Shown: positions 36,255 through 49,020 of the stretch, piece after piece | How positions within the stretch are numbered: position 1 is the first letter of the stretch | Layout of the letters: each line of letters begins with the position of its first letter | Assembly (NCBI GenBank): GCA_003508835.1 | Contig: PUFA01000072.1 | Coordinates: 1,860,001-1,924,000, forward strand | Direction: 5' to 3' | Length of the DNA: 64,000 bases | From: Eonycteris spelaea | Taxonomy: Eukaryota > Chordata > Mammalia > Chiroptera > Pteropodidae | Program-made: the position numbers and the translations under genes | Notes under the pieces: model-generated | Told to the model about the DNA's origin: nothing | What the model saw: only the letters and a program-made list of their open reading frames with translations | The model's database searches: none

Positions 36255-36405
36255 GGTGTTGTCTCATTTAATCCTCTCAGCATCACTCTCGAGTGCATGT
36301 CATTTTCTCTAGATGGAAACTGGAGCCCAGGGGTTATGTAATTTGCCCAAGGTCACATAGCTTGTAGTGCACGATGGAGCCAGGATTTGAAACAAACACC
36401 ACTAT
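36255..36405 (-). mobile_element. MIR SINE, antisense
   Basis: TCATTTAATCCTCTCAGCAT, then TTTGCCCAAGGTCACATAGC and GAGCCAGGATTTGAAA, is MIR in reverse orientation. Confidence 0.75.
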
Positions 36406-36599
36406 ACATCTTTTTAAATATGTTGATGGTAATTTTTGATTAGTTCAAGGCTGTATCATCCCTTACCTGGATTTGCCCAGAGAAGGTGGTATCACTGGTG
36501 GGGTGGGGACTAGGGGAGGACTTGAGCCAGGCAGACAAGCTATTCCGGACTGCAGGAATGGGGGGAGCAAATTTGGTGGGGCAGGCATGACTATGGGAT

Positions 36600-36800
36600 G
36601 CTTTTACTTACTCACTCAATAAATATTTATTGACCACCTACTATATGCTGATAGTACATACAATGCTACTTTGAGAAGGGTAGGGAGGGAAGGCTTCTGT
36701 GAAAGATGACATTTGAGTTTCAACCTGAACATGAAAGAAGGCATGTATGTGAAGATCTAGGGAAGAACTTCCTGGGCAAAGTGGACTCCACGTGCTTGGG
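36600..36800 (-). mobile_element. L2 3' end, antisense
   Basis: CAATAAATATTTATTGACCA, then CCTACTATATGCTG and GAAGGCTTCTGTGAAAGATG, is L2 in reverse orientation. Confidence 0.65.
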
Positions 36801-36824
36801 AAACAATAAGAAGACTAGCTGTGC

Positions 36825-37000
36825 TGGGCATCTCTGTGACCCTAGGCAGGTTTCCTGACCTCTGTTTTATCATATGTAAAACGACTGTAGTACCCACCTC
36901 ATAGGGCTAATGGGTATTAAATAAAGCAATGCATCTAAGGAGCCCAATATAGTGCCTGAAACTCAGTAAACACTAAAGGTTAATGGTGATCATTATTATG
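36825..37000 (+). mobile_element. MIR SINE, sense
   Basis: GTGACCCTAGGCAGGTTTCC, then TGACCTCTGTTTTATCATAT and CACCTCATAGGGCTAATGGG follow MIR order. Confidence 0.75.
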
Positions 37001-37119
37001 ATGATTTTATTATAATTTCATGTTATAATAAGAGACTACTGAGAAATGCGTGGAAAATAACATTAAATGGTCCAATGCTAATATTCAGGAATCAGGTCTG
37101 AAATCAATCCAACACCTAC

Positions 37120-37295
37120 TATACATAGCATGATTTTCCTGTTTACCACTTTGGACCTTAGTTTTCTCAGCTATAAAACAAAAACTAAAATAGTGCTTAT
37201 TGCATAGGGTTGTTTTAAGAATTAAATGAAAAAAAAATACACATAACCATTTAACACAGGCTTAGTACCAAGGGAAGTTCTCAAACATTTTCTCT
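37120..37295 (+). mobile_element. MIR SINE, sense
   Basis: GACCTTAGTTTTCTCAGCTA, then GCTTATTGCATAGGGTTGTT and ACACAGGCTTAGTACC is MIR in sense orientation, next to another MIR. Confidence 0.7.
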
Positions 37296-37559
37296 TTTGA
37301 TTGTCGTCTTTTAAGTACATGGAGATTAAATCTCTACCATCCATCATCATTCCAGGAAGAATACTGCCGTTCACGTCAGCCAAAAGCCGGCCTCTGACTT
37401 ACCCCTCAATGCCATTAGCTAAGTGAATAATCTCCTATTTGCAGCAACAGGACCTTAGCTGTGTTTTGTTCTTTACATCCAGGTATGTGTGTCAGTAATG
37501 CAATTCTTTTGGAAAAGTAGTATAAGTGAGTATATTCTCCTAACTGAAAAAAATTAAGA

Positions 37560-38334
37560 CATAACATTTAAATCTAAAGCACGGTGAGATGCTATTTCAC
37601 ATCCATTAGGATGGCTGTGATGAAAAAGGGAGAGAGGGAAATAACAAGTGCTGGTGAGGACGTGGGGAAATTGGAACCTTTATACCCTGTGGCAAGAATG
37701 TAAAATGGTACAGCACTATGGAAGACACTTTGGCAGTCCTCAAAAGGTTAAACATGAGTTTCCATATGACCCAGCAATTCTACTCCTAAGTGTATAGCCA
37801 AGAGAACTGAAAGCATATGTCCATGCAAAAACTTGTACACAGACGTTCATTGTACCGTTATTCATAATCGCCAAAAAAGTGTAAAGCAGCCAACGTCCAC
37901 CAACTGGTAAGTGGGTGGCTAACTGAAATTTGGTCTAGCCATACAATGCACTACTATCCAGTCCTTAGAAGGAAGAAAATACTGACACACACTACAAATG
38001 GATGAACCTCGAAGACACTACGCCAAACCAAATAAGCCAAATATTGGACAAGTACTGTATGATTCCACTTGTCTGAGTCCCTAGAGCAGTCAAGTTCATA
38101 GTGACAGACAGTAGCATGGTGGTGGCCAGGGGCAGGGAGGAAGGAGTAAGGGAGAGTTAGTGTTTAATGGGTTTGGAGTTTCAGTTTGGGATGATGAGAA
38201 AGTTCTGAAGATGGATAGTGGTGACCGTTGCACAACAATGCGAATGTACTTAATGCCACTGAACTATACACTTTAAAATAGTTAAATAGTGAATGGATTT
38301 TATGTTACGTATATTTTTCCACAATTAAAAAAAA
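37560..38334 (+). mobile_element. L1 3' end
   Basis: GAGATGCTATTTCACATCCA, ATATGACCCAGCAATTCTAC, GTAAGTGGGTGGCTAACTGA and GATGGATAGTGGTGACCGTT run in L1 3' order to an A tail at about 38325-38336. Confidence 0.85.
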
Positions 38335-38640
38335 AATACGCCTAGTGAAAGAAGCCAGACTCGAAGGCCACATATTGTACCATATGATTTCATTTATGTG
38401 AAATGTTCAGAATAGGCAGAAAGTAGAATAGTGTTTGCCAGACGATGGAAGAAAGGAGAATGGGAGAGATGACTGCCAATGGTTATGAGGCTTTTTTGGG
38501 GGGTGATGAAAATGTTCTGGAATTATATGGTGGTGATGGGTGCACAACCTTGTGACTATACTAAAACTCTAAATCGTACACTGATTTTAAAAGGGTGAAT
38601 TTTATTGTACGTAAATTATATCACAATAAAAATTAATAAA
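38335..38640 (+). mobile_element. Second L1 3' end, directly after the first
   Basis: AGTGAAAGAAGCCAGACTCG through GGTGGTGATGGGTGCACAAC and TATATCACAATAAAAATTAA is another 5'-truncated L1 3' end joined to the tail of the preceding copy. Confidence 0.8.
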
Positions 38641-38644
38641 AATA

Positions 38645-41600
38645 AGTAAGTGCTATAAGGAGTCGGAAAATTATAGATACGTGTTAAGTCTCCTTTAATC
38701 ATTATTAGCAATATTATTAGCAACTATTGTAGTAACATTTCTAATCCCTTTTCTACATTTACAATTGTGTGTATACACAAACACACATGATCTCCAAAGC
38801 AAATATGCAAGGTTTTTATACTTTGAAATTTTTATCTTTTACTGTGTCTATGATTCTACAACTTTTTTTTTTTCCTCTGTGGACTTCCTTTTTGCCTCAT
38901 ATGGACTGTGACTATATTGACCTAGTTTTCTCTTTAATCAGACCTCCAGGAACCACTTCATTACCATGGAAAATTATCTAACAAACTTTATTTTGACTAT
39001 TGTTAAAAATCTTTTTCTTTTATTTTTAGACAATGCAATCACAAAGTAAAAAAAAAAAATGTTATCATTTACTTGACCAGTAAAAGACAACACTTATGAA
39101 TAAAATTTGAAAAATATATGCTGGCAGGCTTACCTGATGATAAAAATGATTGCAGCTGAAAGCCGTGTCTGCCAGACAATAGTTTTGGATTTGCTGTGTA
39201 CCCTGAAAGCGGTAAAAAATGTATCACCCAGCATCTTGATAAGGAAATCAATTACTTACCTCACTCTGAGTGAAGAGAATGAAAGGATTTAAAAAAAAAA
39301 AAAGAAAAGAAAAGAAAAAGAAAAAAGAATAACCAAAATGGTAAGAATAAATCAAGCTGGGAAGAGACATACATTTCAACTAATATTGCTTTGCCTGAAG
39401 ATAAAGTCTTTATGCTTTCAAATATTCATGGCGATTTTTATTCCTTCCTTCCTGAGTCCTGAACACCCATTCTAGAAGCTACCAGCTGCCAGCCCTCAGC
39501 CACACCCGATGTCATTTTTCTCAGCTTGTCAGGACAGTTACTCAAAAGAGTCACTTTGATCCTCCCCACCACAGGCATCCCATTCGAGAGTCCCAGCCCC
39601 CGCTGGCCTGGCAGTAGAAAACAAATTTAGTTTCCAGGGGGAAGTTACACATACTCTTTTTTTCTGAACTGGGTTTCCATCCTACTCAAGTTACTTCTTT
39701 TGGCCCTCACTGCTCCCTGAAAGGCCCTGGCGGATAGGAAGTGAAGCAACTATAGGTTATTCAAAGCCCCATTTAGTCTTCCTAATGGGTCATTTTCACT
39801 GAGCAATATAGCGACAGAATATTTTTATTTCCTGATCGACTAAAGCTACCCCAGCAATTTCAGCCATTTCATTATCTTCTCACCCTCACAAATGCTGCTT
39901 TCTCAGCCAGGAAGCTATAAAGCCAATGTCTTGGGAGATTCGGAATTTTATTAAAAATGTATTTGCTTTATTCAAAAGTGAATGTAGGTTAGCTTGATCA
40001 TAAAACGAATGACCTTTTTTAAGGGGAAGGAGAGGTGGTAAATGAAACACGGGGCTCATTTGCCAGCTGATGCTGAAGGCATAAAATAAACAAGAGAGTG
40101 TGCGTGTGGGGTAGGGGGGGGGGGAAGCGTCCCACACGTTGGCTGGGATAGTGTATCCACACGGTCTGAGACTGGAAGGAGAGGATCCGCTTTACCCTGC
40201 CCTGGGAACACGAGCACACGCACACTCACACGTGCACACGTGCGGGCACACACCCAGTGGGTCGCCCTCAAGGGCAGCCGTGGCCAGGCTGGACCTTGTT
40301 TCAAAGCCCTCGGCCAGGGCTGCTGTAAAGCGGTCACTTCACAGCACTGTACCCTCCTTTGCTGATTCTCTCCCACCTTCCGTCATGTTCAGGAGACCAG
40401 ACCCAGATCACAGAGGCAGGGAACAGAAGGCAGTCTTGCAGACGTGTCTCAGCCTGCTTGTGTACATCAAATCCCTCGGCCAGAGCAGCGGCCCAGAAAT
40501 GAAGGAACTGAATCCCAAATCTAGCAAGGGGTCTCAGATGGCCTGCAGCTCTGCCTCCTTTCTACCCTCCCCCCACTAAGGGGCCTGAGTGCAGCATAAC
40601 TGAGGAGGGGCCTTGTCAGGTTGCAGGACAGGGAGTGAAGAAGGTATTATCAGCTCTTCGATCTAGCCCTGCTTGCAATCCTTTCTTAAAGTTGTCAGAT
40701 GTATCCTTGCCCTATAAACACCCAAGAGCGCATTTTGATCAGAATCTTTAAGCTGTGTCAAGGAAGGATTTATGGTAAGGCTGGAGTTGAAATGTTTTAC
40801 GAACAAAGCAAGGCGTAGAATTTAAAACCCCGATCACTGTGGATCTGAGCGGATGGGCGTCAAAGTCAGATTTCAAGATGAGTCTTGAGCAGTTAGAAGA
40901 CATGGCAGCACTCTTAGGCTTGGGCAATGTCCCTGCTCACTTCCAGGGGCTGATGAAGGGGTCCCCAGCCAGCCTTCTGGGCATCCTCATCCCCTGGGTG
41001 ACATCCTCATCCATTTGCCAGACCTGTTGGAGCCTTGGTCCAGTGATTCCAGACCAACAGCAGGGGCGCCACCTCCAGGCCAACCCCAAAAAGTGTAGGT
41101 TTGTGAACCAGACTGATAATTCCCAGATACTTTCATTCCGGGAAGTGTGTATCCAGCCTCAAGATGCAGCAGGGCAAAGGGTCTAGGCTCTTGGGTTGGG
41201 GATACCCTCCCCTAGGCCATTCTAGAATATTCAGTTTCTTGGAGCTCAAGGATCTGGGTGGTTTATCTCCTACTTTTCCACCCTGTTTGCCCCCTAGTGA
41301 CCTCAGAAAAGAGATAGGATTCCTCCTGCATCGGCCTCACTGCGTGTTTAGTTTCAGGGATTGCTCTTTCTTTCTAAATTGTCCTTGGCCTCCCTCAATT
41401 CAGATCTGCCTTGTACCTCAAAGCCAACTCTTCAGTCTGTCTCAGGGAGTCGCTAGCCTAAGTGACTTCCTCCTCTGCAACGGCATGTGACGAAACCTGT
41501 CGTGATTAAATGACTAACATCCAGGACCTTGAAGAAAAGACAGAATTGCTAGTGAGCTTGGTGGCCTTCAAGGAAAGGAGTCTCCATCTCCCGACAGCCA

Positions 41601-42470
41601 GCAGTGCCTGGAGTACACCAGGCTTAGCTCACGCCTCGTCACAGCTTCAATGAGTTGGATTCTCCTATTTTCCAGCTGAGCAACCCAAACTGTCACAAGA
41701 GCTGGGGTGGCAGGGAAGCCCCACCTCCAAAGCCTCATGGCCTGAGACTTTGCAGCCATGCCAGCTTTGTTGCTGCTGGTCTAAAGGGTTCTGCCCGACC
41801 ACCATCCAACAGGCTAAAATCCAAGTCCACCCACAGGTAAGGAATGCAAGGGGTCCTCTTCCACCTGAACAGCCATCAGTGCCCTGGCAGCAGAACCACA
41901 CACATCAGTGCTGGGACTGAGCAGTTACACGACTCAGCATGTCACTGAGGGTCATTCAAAATCCTGAACATGGTCCAAGGGGACTTTTGGTGGCCCTGTG
42001 GTCTGGAAACTGTCCCTAAAATCCCTCAGCTCTTGAGCTGCAGGTATTCTGGCTTAGACAACAATGGTCGTAAGGGTTAATATGCCCTCTCCAGGCCCCA
42101 CTGATGCCCATCCATGGCCATCGCATCATCATCGTGGGAATTGGTACCCTGATTAAGGTGGCATCCTTCATCCTCTAGTTTGGATCTTTCCACTGGATTC
42201 CTTGTGAAATACATCAATCAAACCCAAGGGAACTCTCCCTCTGCTGCTTCCTGCCCACCAGGAAACACAGCTGTACCACTCACCGTAACTCAGGAAAATT
42301 TACATACAGTTCACTACATTCCCACGTCCAAGATACACTGACACGCATCAATCATGGCTTCCGTTCCTTCAGCCTTCTAAATCTCCAAGCACCAGCAAAT
42401 TCCAGAACCTCAAGAGTTTGCACCGTAAGAATCCACTCAGGAGCTTTTCAAAAACAGAGGTCCCGCTAGA
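38645..42470. other. Intergenic block with no recognised gene
   Basis: Contains an 11-G run at 40114-40124, CACACG-type low complexity at about 40208-40255 and a moderately GC-rich part at 40100-42200. Open frames up to about 146 codons there are not supported by homology that I can recognise. A donor-like CAGGTAAGG at 41835-41843 stands alone. Confidence 0.4.
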
Positions 42471-42479
42471 AGTAAATAC

Positions 42480-43690
42480 TTATACAGTCACTTGATTTCC
42501 AACAGAAGCATAAAAGCAATCTGGTGGAGAGAGGAAACTGTCTACAATGAACATTGCTGGAAAACTGGATATCCATGTGGAAGCAAAAAACAAAACCAAA
42601 CCAAACCACCAATCTCAACTCCTTACCTCACACCAAACACAAACATTAATTCAACATGGAGTCTAGCCTTCAATTTGAAAGCTAAAACCCTAAAGTTTTT
42701 AGAAGAAAACACAGCAGAACATCTCCATCACTTGGATGTAGGTGAAAAAATTTTAAGACACAGAAAGCAATATGCATTAAAAAATTAATAAGTCATATTG
42801 ATCAAAATTTAAAACTTTTGCTCACCAAATGATGTCATTTAAAAAATGAGCAGGTGAGGGACAGACTGAGTGAGTGTTTTCAAAATATGCATCTGACAAA
42901 GGAGAGGTATCCAGGATATAAAAAGAATTCTTAAAACTCAATAGTATGAACAATCCATTTTTAAAAATAGATAAAGAATTTGAAAAGGCACTTCACAAAG
43001 CAAGATAGATGAATGGCCGACATGCACATGGAAAAAAAGAAAAAAAGGCTCTCCATCAGGGAAATGCAAGCTAGAATCCCAATGAAAGACTTCTACACTC
43101 TCACCAAAATGGCTAAAATTCAAGACTGGAAACACCAAGTGTTGAAGAGGATGTAGAGTAACTAGAGTTTTCACACATTTTGGTGGGAGTTTAAAATGGC
43201 ACAACTTTGAGAAAATGTATGACAGTTTCTCATAAAATTAAACATACACCTTACCTTATGACCTAGCAAATCTATTCCTATGTATGTAGCCAAGGAAAAA
43301 TAGAGCCAAAAACTGGTGTCCACAGAAGGACAGCTAAAAAAAAAAACAACCTGGTATTTTATACAATGAACTATTACTCACCAGTAAAAAGGGACCGCTA
43401 CTGATAGACACAGCAACATAAACAAACCCCAAAACATTATGTAAAAAGTAAAGGAAGCCAGACACAAAAGAATACAATCTATTTGACTCCATTTATATAA
43501 ATTTCTGGAACAGGCAAATCCGAGGTGAAAAAAAAAAAAACAACAGAGATCTTCCTGGGGAGATGAGGGAGAGATTGACCAGGAAAGAGCACAGGGTGAC
43601 ATTCTGTATCTCCACAGAGGTTTGGGTTATATTTTAACACACATTTTTCAAACTCATCAAAGAGTATATTTAATATCCAAGCATTTCATT
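42480..43690 (+). mobile_element. L1 ORF2 end and 3' UTR
   Basis: AAAACTGGATATCCATGTGG, AACACAGCAGAACATCTCCA, ACATGCACATGGAAAAAAAG, GACCTAGCAAATCTATTCCT and AATTTCTGGAACAGGCAAAT are in L1 order. The frame is broken. Confidence 0.85.
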
Positions 43691-43808
43691 GTATGTGTTT
43701 GACCGAAACAAAATTTAAAACTCATAAACAGATGATATATATATATATATGTGAAGGATACTCATGTTAGTAATTTACTTTGAAATGCATAAAAAGTAAG
43801 GTGGGTTA

Positions 43809-43947
43809 GTTTACGGCCATGTCACCCTGAACGTGCCTGATCTTGTCTAATCTCAGAAGCTAAGCAGGGTCAGGTGTGGTTAGTACTTGGACAGGAGACC
43901 ACCTAGGAAGACCAGGTGCTGCAGGCATAAACAACAACAACAACAAC
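43809..43947 (+). mobile_element. 5S rRNA-derived SINE, short form (MEG-RS-like)
   Basis: A full-length 5S-like head starts GTTTACGGCCATGTCACC and contains TTAGTACTTGGACAGGAGAC and CCTAGGAAGACCAGGTGCT. It ends in an (AAC)n tail like the copy at 163-307. An imperfect 16-bp target-site duplication with two mismatches lies at 43791-43806 and 43948-43963. Confidence 0.88.
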
Positions 43948-44559
43948 AAAAAGGAAGATGGGTGGATGGATGAATAGATGGGTGGAGAAATGGAGAGACC
44001 TGTGATAAAATAAAAAGTAAAATGTAAATTCTAGAATCATTTCTATAATTGGTGGGTATATTGGTAATTACAGCACAATTTTTTCAATTTTGGGAGAGTC
44101 ATAGGAATGCTTAACCGAACTGACCATTTTTCTCAATTAGAGTTGACATTCAATATTATTTTATATTAGTTTCAGGTATACTGCATAGTGGTTAGATATG
44201 TATACATATGGGAATATAGTCAATAATATTGTAAAAGGTGAAAGATTTATATGCTCTGAAGACAAACCAGAGCATAATAATATTGTAATAAGTATGTATC
44301 GTGCCAGGTAGGCACTAGACTAATCGGTGGGATTATTTCTTTTTGTTTCTTTAGCGGTAAACATACGTGGATGTTTGTTATATTTTTGTCATAGCCTTGT
44401 TATTGAAACATTCCATAATAAACAAATTAATTAACAAAGAAATCAAACGAAGTTAACCAGGTGATTCTGACATCCACCCCTGGACTCTGAGAACTCAGGG
44501 GTCTCCATGCTCAGCTCGCTGAGGGCCATATAACACGTATCCTGAATGGGCAGAGATGA

Positions 44560-45012
44560 ATTTCCTGTGGCTGCTGTAACAAAACATGACAAACTCAATG
44601 CTTTAAAATAATGCAAATTTGTTATCTTACAGTTCTGGAGATCGGAAGTCAGAAATGGGTCTCAGCAAGTGAGAGTCAAGGCGTCAGCAGGGCTGCGTTC
44701 TCTCTGGCGGCCCTAGAGGCGAATCCATTTCCTTGCCTTTTCCGGCTTCTGGAGGCTGCCCACATCCCCTTCCACATCTTCAGAGCCAGCAGCGTAGCAT
44801 TTTCAAATCTCTCCCTGACTCCGACTCATCTGCCCCTGCTCCCACATTTAAAGGACCCTTGTGATTCCATGAACCCCCACATAAATATTCCAGGATCATT
44901 TCCCTTGCTTTAAGGTCATCTGATTAGCAACCCTAATTCCATCTGCCATCTTAATTTCCCCTTGCTGTGTAATATAACATACTTACAGGCTGTGGACATC
45001 TTTGGGGGACCA
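44560..45012 (-). mobile_element. MaLR-like LTR, antisense
   Basis: CTGTGGCTGCTGTAACAAAA, TTATCTTACAGTTCTGGAGA, TCCTTGCCTTTTCCGGCTTC and GTGGACATCTTTGGGGGACC follow a common mammalian LTR in reverse orientation. Confidence 0.6.
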
Positions 45013-45649
45013 CCACTCTGCTTACCGCCAGACTCTGCTCACCTGTAAGCGGCTCCCCGAGTAAGGAGAAGTACTGTGACTCTTGACATGCACATGCCAC
45101 CCAGCCTTGATGAAAATGGAAATGCCGCTCTTGCACAGCCATGGCCTCGCTCTCCATTCTTGTGGATCCAATCCACCACGATTACACTCTACTACCCCCA
45201 GACCACAAGCAGCCCAGACAAGAGAGGCAAATGTGACATGTGTGCAGGAAACAGTGAACCCCATCTGCCTCAGGACTGACTCCCATGTTTGGTGCTAATG
45301 AAAGGGTATGAGCTGGCAGATGGATTATTCGTCCTTATCTCTTCATCCAGAAGTCCTCTGAACAGGTTAAGACATTCCATCAGGTGGGTAAAGGGAGACC
45401 CTGCCCTGCCTTGCCCTGCCTGGGGACTTAGAAGAGTCGGTGCTTGCCCAAGTTCTGGCCCTTTACTTGGCCAGCACAGCCACCCCAAAAGTCAGCCCCT
45501 AAACATCGTTCAACAGTCAAAAGCTTTGGCCTTTGAATACTTAGGAGAGTTGCTAGTTATTACTGATGTGGGAATGACTGAGGGAGAAACAGGTCAGGAA
45601 AAAGACCAGAGTTTAATTTGGGACATGTTAGATTTGAGATACCTATAGA

Positions 45650-47050
45650 TAAATATTCTGTTTATTCTTTGTGATATATTTGCACAAGTTCTTACATAGC
45701 ATGAGGAATAGCTATTTACGATCAGTCCTATTTGTCGTAAATAAAGTATCTCGACTATTTTTCCTTTTATGATGGTTTTGTTGATTTTTCAGTAGACAGA
45801 AAAGACCGAAAACCTTCAGGACATTGTGCGACATACTGATGATTTCTCAGAGGGCTTTAATTTCTCTCTCTCATTCTGTGTCCTCTTCCTGGCACCCACC
45901 AGCAGATCGTTTCTCTATCCAAAGGCGGTTGGTTTGGGGGTAGAGTTTTCATTTCTAAGCACTGTTAGAAGATGCACCAGCGGATGCTGGAAAAGAGGGC
46001 TTTGTCACAAGTGGACAACCTCCAGAAACTGTTAGTTTGACTCTATTATAAAACCGCAAAGGTAAGTGGAATTGATGGCAGATCTGACATTTACAGTTTG
46101 CAGTTTAAATCTCAGAGTTTTAAAAATATGTCTTCCTTGTGTTTATTTTGTTAAGTAAATCTTTTCCCCATTTTTTTAGCTCCCCCTACCCCTAGCTCTC
46201 CAGACAAAAGGGTCAGTCCAGTGAGGGGGATCAGTTTAGTTTTAAAGACTGTGAGTAGGAGGGCGAATGTCAGATAACATTTATTAGTGGCTTTTCACCA
46301 CTATTTCATGAAGATATTTGGGGAAAGGTGGAGACCGAGTCAGAGGGGCTGAGCGGGTAGAACCCTGGGGTCCCTGTGTGTGTCCAAGGGTAGCTCAGCT
46401 GTCTGCATTACATAAACACGGTCCTGTATATAATGCTTCTGAATTGGAAGGACTTCATGTGAAAAAAGTTTCTGCCACTTTTTAAAAAGTGTAAAAACAA
46501 TGCAGTTCCATATTATTTCAAGAATTAGGGTCAGAGTCACATACCCTATCTTCCCAATTAGTGTTGGTTTATAATGGCTAAATGACTTTTCCTTTGAGAA
46601 ATATTCATTTTCTTTGAATGGCTCTCATGTGTCCAAAGTGAAGTTAATTCTTATATGATTGCTGGTTGATTTGTATTTACTATTGCCAATGGGACTTTTT
46701 CACCCTCACAAAATTTTCTAGCTGTTTTTCAGTATAAATGCAATTGACTCTAATAACCTGACATCTTGCTAACTCATTGCTGAACTCAAGTCATTTTTAG
46801 GTTGATTTTCCAGAATATAAACATCTCAACTGCCAAAAGTGATAAATGTACTTGTTTCTTCTCAATTCATTTTTTTTTTATTCTAAGAAGGAAAATTCTT
46901 TTCCTTGAGAATTATGACAAGCATTAAATTGACTTAACTGCACTATGTATGGGCACCTTGGTTTTACACTTAAAAAAAAATTCAGTGTATGTACAGGTCT
47001 GAAAATTTAAAGGCTGCGGATTAAAGTTAACTGAAAAGTGAAATTTCATC
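45650..47050. other. Single-copy-looking AT-rich block
   Basis: About 1.4 kb without a recognised transposon or coding frame. Possible conserved non-coding sequence, not demonstrated. Confidence 0.3.
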
Positions 47051-48101
47051 ATTGTATATGTGAGAATGTGATTGATATATGTGTATATGTCCACAAGTTC
47101 TTAATTATACATCTTTTTATACCTGTTTTTAAGTGTAATGATTCTGCTTCTCTATTAAGTGACGAGTCCAGGTATGGGGGGGGCACCCCTAAACCCCGTA
47201 AGTCATGAATGAAGCAGATGGGAAAGAATGCATCCACTAGGAAAGTGGTGGGGTGCACGGTAAATGGCGGGGGTGGGGGTGGGGGTTCCAAGGGGATCCC
47301 TGCTGAGAGTTGGCCAGGAAGACACCATTCATTCATTGCTATTTTGCAAAAATTCTGCTTGTTTTTTTCAGCCCGCTATGATGGTTTTAGGTTCTCTTCA
47401 GCATTTCTCGTTTTGTCACAAAATTCTTTCTGGTTTGTTGCACAGACCCTCTGTCATCATTATGATTTCTTTTCTGATGAAAAATACTCCTTGGTTAATG
47501 CTTCTTCACGAGCCTTCTCTCTTGGGGATATTTTAATTCGGAGTCCTCCTCCTTCAGCTTCCCTTCCTCTTCGTGGTGGGTGTACCGGGTCCAAGGGGCG
47601 TCTGCACCCCTGAGGTTTGGGAATGCAGGCACGCCAGGGCAAGCAGGCTAAGCAGGCCTGCCTGGAGTCTAGTCTGCAGGAATTATCTCCTGGGAAAGAA
47701 TGCATCCCAAGAGGAAATAGCTTCAGGCAGACAAACCTGGCACCAGAATAAGCCTCTGGTCATATGGAGGGGGTCTCGTGGCTCTTACCCATGAGTGCCT
47801 GACCTAGCCATCTGGAACCCAGTGTCCTTAGTCCAAGCTGTTTTAGTCTCTAGGCCACATATGATCAAAACCTGGGAGAGCTGTTTCTGGTACAAGGTCT
47901 GTGAGACATAGGACCAGAAGAAATAATGTGCCCTTTTACTTTGATCATGTGACAAAGTATGTGGATGAAGTATGGAGAGTGGCCTTGCTCCCCACTTCTA
48001 TGTGGATATAACACAGAAGACAGATGCTTCAGCCCCCTGTGTTTGTCAGAGAACACAAGGCAGCTTTGGCCTTCTGTTCACCAACATGGGTGGCACCCAG
48101 G

Positions 48102-48517
48102 TGTGATGGTTACTTCAGTGTGTGAACTTGACTAAGCTATAGTACTCAGTCATTCAATCAAACACGAATCCAGGTGTTGCTGTGAAGGTATTTTATAGAT
48201 GTGATTAAATCTACAATCAAACGAGTTTAAGTAAAGGAGATCATCCTCGATAATGCGGGTGGGCCTCAATCAGCTGAAAGGCCTTGAGAACAGAACTGAG
48301 GTCTCCCTGAGGACGAGGACATTTGTGGACTGTGGCAGCTCTCGCCCGAGTTTCCAGCCTGGCCTGCCTTACAGCTTTCAGACTCGCCAGCCCCACAATC
48401 ACGTGAGCCAGTTTCTTGCGATAAATCTCTATCTATCTATTGACTGACTGATCGATTGATCAATCTATCTATTTACCTGACTGGTTCTGTTTCTCTGGTA
48501 GAACCCTGACCAATATA
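48102..48517 (+). mobile_element. LTR-like interspersed repeat with 5-bp duplication
   Basis: Starts TGTGATGGTTACTTCAGTGT and includes ATAATGCGGGTGGGCCTCAA and CTGTTTCTCTGGTAGAACCC. A CCAGG duplication lies at 48097-48101 and 48518-48522. A TATC/GATT-type microsatellite at about 48428-48476 lies inside. Start, length and duplication size suit an ERVL-type LTR. Family name not assigned. Confidence 0.6.
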
Positions 48518-48972
48518 CCAGGGAAGTGGGAGGACCCAAGGGTGAGCGCGGTGAAACATTGTATGGAAATTGCAGTGCCTGTGTGACATTGTCCTGACTG
48601 TGGGTGTAAGACAGAAGCCAAGATGAGACCCCACACCTTCATCACAGGAGGTGGGTACCACTGAAAGCAGCTGGAGTGGAAGAAACAGTAGACGCCTCCA
48701 GAAAGAGGTCAGAGTTTGTTGGTAAACACGTGTGGACACCCTCTGGAGCCACTCAGAAATACTCGGATGAAACTCTGAAGTGGTGAAAGGTCCTTCTTCA
48801 TCAGCGGGTATAAATGGAACCCAAACAATACCGTTAATCTTCTCGCGACCCCATCTGTAGCTCCAGAATCGTGTGGTGCAGAAAAACTTGAGTTCCAGTG
48901 GGAAAACAGATGGCACGCTCAAATTAGGGTCATGCAAGGAGTGTTTGACAAGTAGACTGTGTGCTCCAGGGC

Positions 48973-49020
48973 AGGCGTGGTATAGGGATACCACAGGGGT
49001 AGGCGTGGTATAGGGATACC
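48973..49020 (+). repeat. Short tandem duplication, period 28
   Basis: AGGCGTGGTATAGGGATACC occurs at 48973-48992 and again at 49001-49020. Confidence 0.9.

Noticed and set aside
40839..41186. 115-codon plus-strand open frame as a gene
   Set aside because: No recognised homology, no supporting splice or promoter structure; length is within chance.
41835..41843. CAGGTAAGG as a splice donor of an unannotated exon
   Set aside because: A lone donor-like motif without a matching acceptor or conserved frame is expected by chance.
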